A stretch of DNA of 64,000 nt from Gemmataceae bacterium (GTDB lineage Bacteria; Planctomycetota; Planctomycetia; Gemmatales; Gemmataceae). The stretch spans positions 46,847 through 110,846 of the forward strand of contig SHZZ01000006.1 of assembly GCA_009692005.1 (NCBI GenBank), written 5' to 3'. Below, one piece after another: positions 52,338-60,827 of this stretch. The notes below the pieces were generated by a model, which was given only the letters and a program-made list of their open reading frames with translations, was not told where the DNA came from and made no database searches. Each line of letters begins with the position of its first letter. Position 1 is the first letter of the stretch. Made by a program: the position numbers and the translations under genes.

Positions 52338-53677
52338 GGGTTCGCCGGCCCCCCGCTTCCCGCCTTGGCGGCCTCTACGGATTTCAACAAGGCCTTCTCC
52401 ATTTCCGGCGTGATGTCCAGCGGCGTGCCGTCCTCTAGCGCGTCAGCTCCCCGTCGAACGATCCAATCCTTTTCGCGGACCCCTTCTAACACCTCCACAA
52501 CCCCTGGGCGCCTCATCCCCAATTGCAAAACCCGCGGTTTCGCCACCCACTCAACCACTCCATCGCTCCGCTGCCTTGGCATCGGCTGAAACAGGACAAA
52601 GCCTTTTTCTCCAGCCCGCACGGCTTCTTCTGGAACCACCAGCGCCTCACTTTTCCCCGGCAAGGCACAGGTCATTTTGGCCGTATAGCCGGGCCGCAAA
52701 CGCCACATATCCGGAACTGCCGTAATCATGCCCTTGCACTCGAACATATGGGTGTCCGGGCTTGCAACGGAACTGATGTAAAACAAACGCGCCTTGAATT
52801 TCTCCCCGGGAACCGCGCGCAAGGTGAACTCCATGTTGTACCCAATTGGCAACAGGCCGTTTTCCCAAAGCACCCCGGTCAGGACCCCTTGCAAGGGTGA
52901 AATGAGAGCGCTGGAAACCACCATTGCCGAGTAGATGCGGTGCTCCTGATCGAGAACCTGGCGCAGCACGGGGGCCGATTTTTCCGGCAAATATCCGGCC
53001 AGCCTCAACCGACTTAAATTTGCCATATTGGCAATGACCGTGCGATCTTCCAAAAACGAACCCGCCGTTACTTTGCGCTGGTTGATTTGCCCCGCGTAGG
53101 GAGCGCGCACCTGAGAGCGAAACAAATTATGTTCCGCCAACTCCCTCGCCGAACGGGCATTGGCCAGCTCAGCGCCAGCTAATCGGGAGTTCCCCGCGGC
53201 ACGGACTCGGTCCTCACCGGAGCTTCCCGCGCCGGCCAGGCGCGTTAAGCCTTCCAGTTCCCGACTGAGGGCCAGGGCCGCTTCGGCTTTTTTCTCCTGG
53301 GCTCGGGCCCCATCCAGCGCCGACAGAAAACGCTTTTGATCCACCAAAACCAGAATCGTGTCTCGATCCACCCATTGGCCTTCGCGAAACAACACTTCGT
53401 CAACCAAGCCATTGACCCCGGAGGCGATTTCCGTTTGCCCTTCGGCCTCCAAATGGCCAATGGTTTCGAAGGAAGCCTGAAAGGGCTCTTTGTCAATTTG
53501 CACCAGTTCCACTTTTCTTTTCAATTTCATTTGCGTAGGGCGGGCTTCCACTCCACCTTTGGGCGCTTCCAATCCCTGGCGGGAACAGCCTTGCAAAAGC
53601 GATGCGAGCAAGGGGAATGCAAAAAAGATGGCAAGAGTTTTCAGGCGAATCGGTGGGGGGGGAAAAACCTGGCACAT
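52334..53677 (-). CDS. RND efflux periplasmic adaptor (membrane fusion protein)
   Basis: 447 residues from ATG 53677 with GGAG upstream; an in-frame TTG at 53698 is less likely. The signal FFAFPLLASLLQGC has a lipobox Cys, so it is a lipid-anchored adaptor. Then come the lipoyl/barrel-sandwich half (GHLEAEGQTEIASGVNGLVDEVL, GQWVDRDTILVLVD), a coiled hairpin (ARAQEKKAEAALALSRELE), the second lipoyl half (RAPYAGQINQRKVTAGSFL) and a beta-barrel with a C-terminal part. It bridges inner-membrane pump and outer-membrane channel. It is first in the operon and diverges from the TetR gene. Confidence 0.88.
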   Translation of the reverse strand: MCQVFPPPPIRLKTLAIFFAFPLLASLLQGCSRQGLEAPKGGVEARPTQMKLKRKVELVQIDKEPFQASFETIGHLEAEGQTEIASGVNGLVDEVLFREGQWVDRDTILVLVDQKRFLSALDGARAQEKKAEAALALSRELEGLTRLAGAGSSGEDRVRAAGNSRLAGAELANARSARELAEHNLFRSQVRAPYAGQINQRKVTAGSFLEDRTVIANMANLSRLRLAGYLPEKSAPVLRQVLDQEHRIYSAMVVSSALISPLQGVLTGVLWENGLLPIGYNMEFTLRAVPGEKFKARLFYISSVASPDTHMFECKGMITAVPDMWRLRPGYTAKMTCALPGKSEALVVPEEAVRAGEKGFVLFQPMPRQRSDGVVEWVAKPRVLQLGMRRPGVVEVLEGVREKDWIVRRGADALEDGTPLDITPEMEKALLKSVEAAKAGSGGPANP

Positions 53678-53736
53678 AAAACACGGCTCCGGAAACAACG
53701 GGACTTGCCAGCCGACCCCTTGGGGGTTAATATCAG

Positions 53737-53752
53737 AACTGACCAGTCAGTT
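53737..53752. promoter_or_regulatory. Candidate TetR operator (palindrome)
   Basis: AACTGAC-CA-GTCAGTT, a perfect 7-bp inverted repeat with a 2-bp spacer, between the divergent adaptor and TetR genes. The right half extends to CAGTCAGTTT, which recurs exactly at 53788-53797, just before the TetR SD. TetR dimers typically bind palindromes of this kind. Confidence 0.6.
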
Positions 53753-53787
53753 TCAGAATAAACCAGCACGCCCCATCCGTCAACCAG

Positions 53788-53797
53788 CAGTCAGTTT
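53788..53797 (+). repeat. Second copy of the operator half-site
   Basis: CAGTCAGTTT, identical to 53744-53753, spaced 44 bp (about four helical turns) from it. It overlaps the region just upstream of the TetR SD (GGAGA at 53803), so a bound repressor could block translation or transcription start of its own gene. Confidence 0.45.
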
Positions 53798-53813
53798 TTT
53801 TTGGAGAACACTT

Positions 53814-54428
53814 TTGCGCACCAAATCCCCGCTGCAAGCTGAAAAAATCCTCCGCGCGGCCGAGGCGCTTTTTGCCAGTTCAAGGTTCCACCAGGTCCTC
53901 ATGGAAGAAGTGGCGGAAAAAGCCGGGGTCGGGAAGGGAACCTTGTACCGCTATTTCCACGACAAGGAAGATTTATTCAACGCCCTGCTGGCGCAGGCCT
54001 CCCAGGAACTTTTTAACCGAGTGGAAAAGGCCCGCCAGGGCAACTTCCCCTTGAAGAAAAAGCTTGCCAACATCGCCGATGCCATCATTGGTCTTTTTGA
54101 CGAACGCCCGCGCCTGTTCGACCTGATCCAGCACGCCGAGGCGTTCCAGGCCCATACGGGGGAATTCCCCTGGCAGGCCACCCGCCGGGGGGTGATTGAC
54201 CTGGTGATGAAAACTTTCGCCGATGCCGCTACACACGGGGAATGCCAGGTGGCGCACCCCGATATTGCCGCCTTGCATTTGCTGGGCGGGGTCAGGGCTA
54301 TCATTCGCCTGGGGAAAAAACCGCGACCAGCCAACCTGGGAATGCTGGTCGCCAGGCAGTTTCTCGACGGGGCCGCGCAAGAAGTAAAACCGTTGAAAAA
54401 CGGCAAAATCCGCAAGTCGCCAAAGTAG
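53814..54428 (+). CDS. TetR-family transcriptional regulator
   Basis: 204 residues from a TTG at 53814, chosen because GGAGA sits 7 bp upstream and the helix-turn-helix begins soon after. The DNA-binding domain is about residues 10-55: ILRAAEALFASS, VLMEEVAEKAGVGKGTLYRYF, HDKEDLFNALL. The rest is the helical ligand-binding domain (FDLIQHAEAFQAHTGEF), with no obvious ligand. It is divergent from the RND operon and probably represses it and itself, responding to a pump substrate (inference from layout). Confidence 0.9.
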   Translation: MRTKSPLQAEKILRAAEALFASSRFHQVLMEEVAEKAGVGKGTLYRYFHDKEDLFNALLAQASQELFNRVEKARQGNFPLKKKLANIADAIIGLFDERPRLFDLIQHAEAFQAHTGEFPWQATRRGVIDLVMKTFADAATHGECQVAHPDIAALHLLGGVRAIIRLGKKPRPANLGMLVARQFLDGAAQEVKPLKNGKIRKSPK

Positions 54429-54453
54429 TTTTTAGCAGTTTCATCCGGTGGGC

Positions 54454-54482
54454 TTCAAATTCCCTGCCGCAATTTCTATAAC
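54454..54482 (+). promoter_or_regulatory. Candidate promoter of prs
   Basis: TTCAAA (54454-54459), 17-bp spacer, TATAAC (54477-54482), 69 bp before the ATG at 54551. The -35 box is only moderately good. Confidence 0.4.
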
Positions 54483-54550
54483 ATCATTCCGGGAAAACTT
54501 CGGGGAATTCAAGCCTTTTCCTGGTACTTGCGGTCGGACGCGGACCCCAC

Positions 54551-55501
54551 ATGAAAAACAACACCATCAAGGTTTTTAGCGGGCGCGCCAACCTGCCCCT
54601 GGCCGAGAAAATCGCCTTTCACCTTAACGACACCCTCGGCAAAATCACCCTGAACAACTTCCCCGATGGGGAAATTTCCGTCCGCATTGACGAGGATGTC
54701 CGTGGCAGAGACATCTTCCTCCTTCAGCCCACCAGCCCACCGGTCAATGAAAACTTGATGGAATTGCTGATCATGCTGGACTGCTTTAAGCGGGCCAGCG
54801 CCTCACGCATCACGGCGGTCCTTCCCTATTACGGCTACGCCCGCCAAGACCGCAAAGATGTTGGCCGCGTGCCAATTACCGCCAAAATGGTCGCCGACCT
54901 TCTCTCTTCCGCCGGTTGCAACCGCGTGCTGGCCCTTGATCTTCACGCCGCCCAGGTTCAAGGTTTTTTTGACATTCCCGTGGATCATCTGCACGCCAGC
55001 CCGGTCATCTGCGATTTTGTCCGCGGGTTGAATATCCCCTCGGAGGAACTGGTGGTCCTCAGCCCGGACGAGGGTAGCATCAAAAAGGCGCTGATGTACC
55101 AAAAGAAAATCGGCGGCAACATCGCCATCGTGGACAAACGCCGCTCAAGCGCCACCGAAACCCAGCAGGCCAACCTGATCGGTTGCTCGTTGAAGGACAA
55201 AGTGATTTTTATTTTTGACGACATGATTTCCACAGCGGGGACCGTGGTGGGGGCGGCGCATGTGGCCAAGCTCAACGGCGCCAAGGAAGTTTATGTTTGC
55301 GCCACTCACGCGGTTTTATGTGGGCCGGCGATTGAACGCCTGAAAGGCGCGCCCATCAAGGATATTATTCTTACCGACAGCATCCCCCTGCCCCCGGACA
55401 AGCAACTTCCCAACATCCGCATCCTTTCCGTGGCACCCCTCCTTGCCGATGCCATCCGCAGAATTCACCTTAATGAATCGGTAAGCAAGCTATTTGAATA
55501 A
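54551..55501 (+). CDS. prs: Ribose-phosphate pyrophosphokinase
   Basis: 316 residues, standard length. Begins with KVFSGRANLPLAEKIA, then FPDGEISVRI, YYGYARQDRKDVGRVPITAK, LDLHAAQVQGFFDIPVDHL and the PRPP-binding DDMISTAGTVVGAA. It makes PRPP from ribose 5-phosphate and ATP for nucleotide, His and Trp synthesis; trpE is about 9 kb upstream in the window. It converges with a ribose-type ABC operon, which would supply ribose; the two are not in one transcription unit. Confidence 0.94.
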   Translation: MKNNTIKVFSGRANLPLAEKIAFHLNDTLGKITLNNFPDGEISVRIDEDVRGRDIFLLQPTSPPVNENLMELLIMLDCFKRASASRITAVLPYYGYARQDRKDVGRVPITAKMVADLLSSAGCNRVLALDLHAAQVQGFFDIPVDHLHASPVICDFVRGLNIPSEELVVLSPDEGSIKKALMYQKKIGGNIAIVDKRRSSATETQQANLIGCSLKDKVIFIFDDMISTAGTVVGAAHVAKLNGAKEVYVCATHAVLCGPAIERLKGAPIKDIILTDSIPLPPDKQLPNIRILSVAPLLADAIRRIHLNESVSKLFE

Positions 55502-55574
55502 GGATTTTGGACCAAGTTCGCTAACGCCTAAGCTTGCTTGGTGCGGGGATTGATTCAACCGGCAAGCTTCACTT

Positions 55575-55590
55575 GTCGTGCCGCCACGAC
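55575..55590. terminator. Possible weak bidirectional hairpin between prs and the sugar permease gene
   Basis: GTCGTG-CCGC-CACGAC, a perfect 6-bp stem in the convergent 99-bp gap. No T-run follows on either strand, so termination here is uncertain. Confidence 0.3.
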
Positions 55591-55600
55591 TGCGGAGTTA

Positions 55601-56713
55601 TCACCCGGAAAGGCCAGAGGACTTTCCTCCGGCCAGCCAGGTTTTAATGGAGTTCAGCCATTTCCCAGGCCCCCTGCGAAGCATTTCATCAGCGATAGTG
55701 CCAAGCAACAAGGCCGTGCCAATGACCGTGAATTCCAAATCACTGGGAATGCCACGGAAAATGACATAACTACGCAGCAAAGGCAGGATTGAGGTGCCGA
55801 GCAGGATGCCAATCACCATGCCTTCACCGCCGCGCAAACTGAACCCGCCCAACACCGCGCCGGTAATGGCATAGAGTTCAAACCAGCTTCCGGCGTTGGA
55901 GGGCGCCGCCGACCTCACTTTCAACAAGAAAATAAGCCCGCCCAAACCCGCCAGGGTGGAACAAAGCACATACGAAAGAATTTTGTAGCGGACAGTGCGA
56001 ATGCCAGCAAAGCGGGCCGCCTGTTCGTTATACCCCAGCGCGTATAGCCTTCTGCCATAAACGCTCATGTGCAGAAAGACCCCGGTCAGCACAGCCAATA
56101 CCAGCAAGAGTACCAAGGGCATGGGCAGGTTAAACCAACCGCGCAATCCCTCGGGCAAGCCAAGCCAATCCCCCAAGGGCAGATTGCCCCTTTGCAGGAA
56201 AAAGAATGGCTCCATGACCGGTTTATCCGGGAGGCCAACATCCCGAGAGGAATCGCGGAGAATCCGTCCAGGGGTGTCCCACCCCTGGGAAAATTTCAAT
56301 CCCAACTCTTTAAACTTCACCAAAGTCAGCAACTGGGCAATGCCCCGGTAAATAAACAAACCGCACAAGGTGACAATAAAGGGCTGCAAATTCCACCTGG
56401 CGACCAATACTCCGTGAAACAACCCAATAAGAGCCGAACCAGCCAGAACCAGCAATGTGGCCAGGTACGGGTTCATCCCGTTTTCCAAGAGCAGCCCGAA
56501 ACTCACGGCGGAAAGGCAAACTACCGACCCAATGGAAAGATCTATGCCCCCAGTAATAATGACGAAGCCCACGCCCAGGGTAAGGATTCCCCACTCGCCA
56601 ATCCTCCGCCCCAAGTTAATATGGTTTTCCAGGCTGCGGGCTTGCGGGTCCGACATCATCAGCAGGCCGTAAAGGGCCAGCACCACCGCCAGAATTCCCA
56701 CGACTCTCGTCAT
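55601..56713 (-). CDS. Sugar ABC transporter permease (RbsC type)
   Basis: 370 residues with about eight to ten transmembrane helices. Diagnostic BPD_transp_2 phrases are ITGGIDLSIGSVVCLSA, GLFHGVLVARWNLQPFIVTLCG, YALGYNEQAARFAGI, LAGLGGLIFLL and AVLGGFSLRGGEGMVIGILLG, all in the RbsC order. A longer periplasmic loop (about 150-200) interrupts the helices. The ATG overlaps the stop of the ATPase gene (ATGA). It forms the channel of a ribose/xylose-type importer. Confidence 0.87.
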   Translation of the reverse strand: MTRVVGILAVVLALYGLLMMSDPQARSLENHINLGRRIGEWGILTLGVGFVIITGGIDLSIGSVVCLSAVSFGLLLENGMNPYLATLLVLAGSALIGLFHGVLVARWNLQPFIVTLCGLFIYRGIAQLLTLVKFKELGLKFSQGWDTPGRILRDSSRDVGLPDKPVMEPFFFLQRGNLPLGDWLGLPEGLRGWFNLPMPLVLLLVLAVLTGVFLHMSVYGRRLYALGYNEQAARFAGIRTVRYKILSYVLCSTLAGLGGLIFLLKVRSAAPSNAGSWFELYAITGAVLGGFSLRGGEGMVIGILLGTSILPLLRSYVIFRGIPSDLEFTVIGTALLLGTIADEMLRRGPGKWLNSIKTWLAGGKSSGLSG

Positions 56714-58272
56714 TTGCCTACCCTCTCAGCGCCGCCGGTTGCCAGTTGCATTACGCCTTCCTCGGTGACTTCATCACCGGTCAATTCTCCAGCCAATATA
56801 CCCTCGTGCATAACCAAAACCCGGTCGCTCATGCGCAAGATTTCTTCCATATCACTGGAGATCATGAGAATGGCAATCCCCTGCTCGGCCAGGCTGGCCA
56901 TCAGGTCGTAAATTTCCGCCTTGGAACCGACATCAACGCCACGGGTGGGCTCATCCAGAATTAAAACTTTGGGGTTGGCCGCCAGCCACTTTGCCAGGAC
57001 GACTTTTTGTTGATTGCCCCCGCTCAGGGACCCCGCTGGCAAGTTCGGCCCCGGCGTTTTGATGCGTAATTGATCGATACTTTCCTGGGCCAAGCGCCTT
57101 TCCCTGGCTGGCGAAACCAACCCGCAGCGAGCTAGTTTTTCCAAATTGGGCAGAGAAAGGTTTTGGCCGATCGACTGCTCCAATATTAAGCCATGGTTCC
57201 TGCGGTCTTCGGGAACCAACAGCAAACCGAAGTTAATGGATGCTTTGGGATCGCCAAAGGCAAAGGGGACCCCGTCAAGCAAAACCCTGCCGCCGGAGCA
57301 TGGCCGAATGCCAAAAAGCGCCTCGGCCAATTCCGTTCTTCCGGCTCCGACCAGCCCAGCCATGCCAACGATCTCGCCCCGATGCACGGAAAAAGAAATC
57401 CCCTCGGTTTGATCAATGTCCAGGCGTAACCGGGAAACCTGCAGCCTGGGAGTCGAGGAGATTTTTTGGGACGGTGTTTTTTCGCGTTTTTTCAAATCTC
57501 GCCCAACCATAAGCTTCACCATGGCATCGTGGTGGATCTCACTCTTGGCCAAACCCCCTGAGTTTTTCCCGTCTCGCAAGGCCACCACACGGTCCGCAAC
57601 ACGGTTTACCTCCGCCAAGCGGTGTGAAATATAAACGATGGAAACGCCATTCTTGGCCAGATCGCGAATCACTTCTTCCAGCCGCAGCGCTTCTTTTTGC
57701 GATAGGCTGGAGGTCGGTTCATCCATGATCAATACTCGGCCATGGAGAGAAAGGGACCGGGCAATTTCCACCAATTGTTTTTGCCCGGGAGAAAGGCTGC
57801 CCACTTTGGTCGCGGGAGAGATATCGAGTCCAACCTTTTGCAAAATCGTTTTCGCCTGGGTGGTCATGGCCCGGCTATTCAAAAGCCCCAGGAATCCGCC
57901 GGAGGAGATTTCCCTTCCCAGGAACAGGTTTTCCGCCACTGTAAGATTATCGGCCAGGTTGAGTTCCTGATGAATCAGGGAGATGCCTTTGGCCATGGCC
58001 GACTCGGGGCCGGAAAAAACCACCTGCTCGCCATCCACCAGCACCGTGCCGCTGTCGGGAAAACAAACCCCCGCCAGGATTTTCATCAGGGTGGACTTGC
58101 CCGCCCCATTCTCCCCGATGATGGCAAGAACCTCGCCCGGAAATATTTTCAACTCCACCTGGCTAAGCGCCTGGACCCCCTGAAACCGTTTGCTAATTTC
58201 CTGGGCTTCCAAGACGGGCTTGGGAAGTTGCACGGGCAATGCCTCGGGATTGCCTGACACTTCGCCTCTCAC
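56710..58272 (-). CDS. Sugar ABC transporter ATPase (RbsA type)
   Basis: 520 residues with two fused ATPase domains. The first has GENGAGKSTLMKIL, SPGQKQLVEIARSL and LIMDEPTSSLS; the second has the degenerate Walker A GLVGAGRTELAEAL, LSGGNQQKVVLAKWL and LILDEPTRGVDVGSK. This two-domain layout is typical of carbohydrate importers of the CUT2 group. The start is GTG (58272), overlapping the stop of the binding-protein gene as GTGA. Confidence 0.9.
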   Translation of the reverse strand: MRGEVSGNPEALPVQLPKPVLEAQEISKRFQGVQALSQVELKIFPGEVLAIIGENGAGKSTLMKILAGVCFPDSGTVLVDGEQVVFSGPESAMAKGISLIHQELNLADNLTVAENLFLGREISSGGFLGLLNSRAMTTQAKTILQKVGLDISPATKVGSLSPGQKQLVEIARSLSLHGRVLIMDEPTSSLSQKEALRLEEVIRDLAKNGVSIVYISHRLAEVNRVADRVVALRDGKNSGGLAKSEIHHDAMVKLMVGRDLKKREKTPSQKISSTPRLQVSRLRLDIDQTEGISFSVHRGEIVGMAGLVGAGRTELAEALFGIRPCSGGRVLLDGVPFAFGDPKASINFGLLLVPEDRRNHGLILEQSIGQNLSLPNLEKLARCGLVSPARERRLAQESIDQLRIKTPGPNLPAGSLSGGNQQKVVLAKWLAANPKVLILDEPTRGVDVGSKAEIYDLMASLAEQGIAILMISSDMEEILRMSDRVLVMHEGILAGELTGDEVTEEGVMQLATGGAERVGK

Positions 58273-59354
58273 TTACTCAGCAGTTTTTTCAAATTAGAAT
58301 GAAACGCTTCCACATTGTCTTTTTTGATGACCTTGTGGGGAACATCGATGAGGCCGTTGGCAGGGATTTTCACATTCCCCGGGTTACGCACCAGTTCCGC
58401 CATCATTTTCACCGATTGATAGCCGAACTCGTAAGGTTGCTGCACAACCGTGCCGTGAATTTCCCCGGCCTTGATGCCATCCAGTGTAAGGTCTTGCTCG
58501 TCGAACCCGACAATCTTCACCTTGCCCACCCGCTTGGCATCCTTGACGGCGGTCAAAATCGCCGGCGGGTTGTAGGCCCAAAGGCCAACCATGCACAAGT
58601 TTTCCACATACTGATTTTTAGCCAGAACATCGACCGCATTGTCCTTGGCCTTGGCCGTATCGACATTGTCGGTGTAAGTTCCGATCACTTCATAAATGCC
58701 ATACTTTTTTCCATCAGGGGAATCCCGCAGCTCCTTGGATTCCTTCAAGCCTTCGAGAACATCCAAAACTCCTTGACGCCTTTCCCGGGCATTGATGGGG
58801 TCCAACTGCCCGACAAAAATCGCCACCTTTCCCCCTTGCGGCATGATTTCCTTGACCAATTCCCCCACGGCCCGGCCTGCCTGCAGATTGGCTGTTCCCA
58901 GGTAACATTTGCGCTTGGACTTGGGGGCGTCGTTATCAACCGCGAGAACGGGGATGCGCGCTGCGATTTCATCCAGGAATGGAGTTTGGTTATCCGGACT
59001 AATTACACTGATAGAAACCGCTTTGATTCCCTGGGTTAGCAGGTCTTGGATGATTTGCTGCTGAGTGCCTGGTGCGGAATCTTGCGGACGCTTGAAAATC
59101 AAATGCACCCCGGTTTCCTCCTCGGCTTTTCTCGCCCCTGCTTCGCAAATGGTCCAGAATTCCGCAGGGTTGTTGCTGACGAAGGCAACTTTGATCTCCT
59201 CTTGTTTCACGGGGGAAGAATTCCCTTTGGTTCCTGCACCAGGCGAATTCCCCTTGGGGGCGTCGGAATTGCGGCCGCAACCCGCCAGTAAACTACCCAG
59301 GAGGAATCCCCCAAGGATTTGCCATAATTGCAACCGGTTCTTGGCTCGTCTCAT
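58269..59354 (-). CDS. Sugar ABC transporter substrate-binding lipoprotein (RbsB type)
   Basis: 361 residues. The signal WQILGGFLLGSLLAGC gives a lipobox with Cys26, then a Gly/Ser/Asn-rich linker. The body has the periplasmic-binding fold of ribose-type proteins: VAFVSNNPAEFWTICEAGARKA, IKAVSISVISPDNQTPFLDEI, IPVLAVDNDAPKSKRKCYLG, GKVAIFVGQLDPINARER and a C-terminal half with AYNPPAILTAVKD and VGFDEQDLTLDGIKAG. It is the first gene of a three-gene importer operon with 4-bp overlaps throughout. The exact sugar is not determined. Confidence 0.88.
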   Translation of the reverse strand: MRRAKNRLQLWQILGGFLLGSLLAGCGRNSDAPKGNSPGAGTKGNSSPVKQEEIKVAFVSNNPAEFWTICEAGARKAEEETGVHLIFKRPQDSAPGTQQQIIQDLLTQGIKAVSISVISPDNQTPFLDEIAARIPVLAVDNDAPKSKRKCYLGTANLQAGRAVGELVKEIMPQGGKVAIFVGQLDPINARERRQGVLDVLEGLKESKELRDSPDGKKYGIYEVIGTYTDNVDTAKAKDNAVDVLAKNQYVENLCMVGLWAYNPPAILTAVKDAKRVGKVKIVGFDEQDLTLDGIKAGEIHGTVVQQPYEFGYQSVKMMAELVRNPGNVKIPANGLIDVPHKVIKKDNVEAFHSNLKKLLSK

Positions 59355-59528
59355 GTTTGTCGCGCCTGAAAAAGCAAGGAATCAAAGGGTCTGCGGATTG
59401 TCCACACCCAGAAAAGATAGGATACCTTATCAGGAAGTGAATCCAAGAAAGAAATGCTGGTGGCAATCCTGCATTATTTCCCACTTCAAACCGGTTGAGG
59501 TTTTACACCAACCCTTGAAGGCGACCGA

Positions 59529-59552
59529 GGCAGTGACCGAAGAGTCACTGCC
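59529..59552. terminator. Hairpin in the gap after the HMA gene
   Basis: GGCAGTGAC-CGAAGA-GTCACTGCC, a perfect 9-bp stem with a 6-nt loop. It lies 33 bp past the stop of the HMA gene on the minus strand but no T-run follows; it may be a factor-dependent terminator or an RNA stabiliser. Confidence 0.45.
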
Positions 59553-59584
59553 CCGGGGGGATTGCCAAACCAAAAAGACTTGGG

Positions 59585-59941
59585 CTACTTCAGCATTTTC
59601 CCTTGGTAGCCAGCCTTTTCAACAGCGCTTAGCAGAGCTTTTTCGTCGAAACGAGGAATCTCCACCAGAACAGTTGCCTTTTTGGACTTGAGGTCCACTT
59701 GGGCATGAATAACGCCGGGAACGGCGGAAAGGCCCTTTTGCACTTTTGCGGCGCAAGCTGAACAAGTCATGCCATCAACGGAAAGGGCAACCTGCTTGAT
59801 TTTGGCTGGATCGAATTTGGGAAGAAATTGAGCAGCCCCGGGTTGTCCAGCCTTTCGGCAACAACAATCACCCGCCACCTCCCCAACCCAAAACACAATT
59901 AAGCCCGCAATGCCAACCACAGAGAATAAAACTGAACGCAT
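59585..59941 (-). CDS. Membrane-anchored HMA (heavy-metal-associated) domain protein
   Basis: 118 residues from ATG 59941, fixed by a perfect AGGAGG six bases upstream. An N-terminal helix (LFSVVGIAGLIVFWVGEV) is a membrane anchor or uncleaved signal, followed by a Cys26-Cys27-Cys28 cluster. Residues about 48-116 form an HMA fold with the metal motif MTCSAC (Cys60 and Cys63), then VQKGLSAVPGVIHAQVDLKSKKATV. Such domains bind copper or similar soft metals and pass them on. It is on the same strand as, and 192 bp downstream of, a Cys-rich secreted protein. Confidence 0.85.
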   Translation of the reverse strand: MRSVLFSVVGIAGLIVFWVGEVAGDCCCRKAGQPGAAQFLPKFDPAKIKQVALSVDGMTCSACAAKVQKGLSAVPGVIHAQVDLKSKKATVLVEIPRFDEKALLSAVEKAGYQGKMLK

Positions 59942-60133
59942 GTCAAACCTCCTGAAATAAAATGAAAAACCTAAAAGAACAAGGACAAATGACGCTAGCA
60001 GAAATCTGATACTTCTGCCGTCCCGCACACAACAGGCGCAACACAAGCCCTCTGAAAGGGAACAAGGCAAATGTCATGCGGGGTATTGGCAGGCGAAGGC
60101 TTATTGGCCAAGCAACAAAAATGCAAGGAAAGG

Positions 60134-60661
60134 TCAAATAATAAAACGCTGCAATAATGAAAGCAGGTCAATCGGTGGTGGTGGTTGCCGGGGGATTTGA
60201 CATGTTCTTCGAAGTGAATTGTTAACTTGGAATTGATTTTCAACTAGAGTCCATACATTTTGAAACTGGTTTTTTAATAAGCCTTCAAGTTTATTTTCAG
60301 AACCTGACACCGCTTGCGCTTCGGGGTGGGCAAGCAATCTTTGGCAATTAGCCTCTCCCATTTCATAGGTTGCGCCAAAACTACTGATTAAAGCTGGGCT
60401 TGGATCGTTTTCACATTCACCTTCCCAGCAAGAAGTCTTTTCCTGGCGAACCTTTCCTGAAGCGGGTTTGCTTGAGCAGCAATTATTTTCGAGTTTCTTT
60501 TGGCAGCAGGGAGGCGATACCACGGATGGGGAGTAAAAACAAAACTCTTTGATGGTTCCGTCAGGGCAACGGCAGGAAACATGGGGGACATTCGCGAATA
60601 TTATCGACCCTATTGCTATCCAAGCAAAAAATTTCGCAGGCCTATTGTGTTGATGGATCAT
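60134..60661 (-). CDS. Cys-rich secreted protein, possibly metal-binding
   Basis: 175 residues. A signal peptide-like start (FFAWIAIGSIIFANVPHVS) is followed by eleven Cys, nine of them within residues 30-83: CRCPDG, PPCCQKK, NNCCSSK, SCWEGEC. The C-terminal half is helical and ends in a Pro run and the hydrophobic IDLLSLLQRFII. The Cys density and an HMA gene just downstream suggest metal binding or a disulfide-rich envelope protein; I recognise no family. It is one of the few plausible partners of the HMA protein here. Confidence 0.6.
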   Translation of the reverse strand: MIHQHNRPAKFFAWIAIGSIIFANVPHVSCRCPDGTIKEFCFYSPSVVSPPCCQKKLENNCCSSKPASGKVRQEKTSCWEGECENDPSPALISSFGATYEMGEANCQRLLAHPEAQAVSGSENKLEGLLKNQFQNVWTLVENQFQVNNSLRRTCQIPRQPPPPIDLLSLLQRFII

Positions 60662-60827
60662 TAATCACCGTTCGTAAGCTAGCCAAAAGCCATTGGCTTG
60701 TCAGGAATCGACTGCATTACGGAGCTTCAATATTAAAGGGAATTTTGCTATCCGAATCGAGAAAGCATCTTTACCAGGGCTTAATAACCTTAAGTGGATA
60801 TTTTATTTTCCTTATTTCCCAACGGCA

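Noticed and set aside
59995..60243. 82-codon minus-strand ORF between the HMA and Cys-rich genes
   Set aside because: Overlaps the Cys-rich gene in another frame and has no signal peptide or SD.
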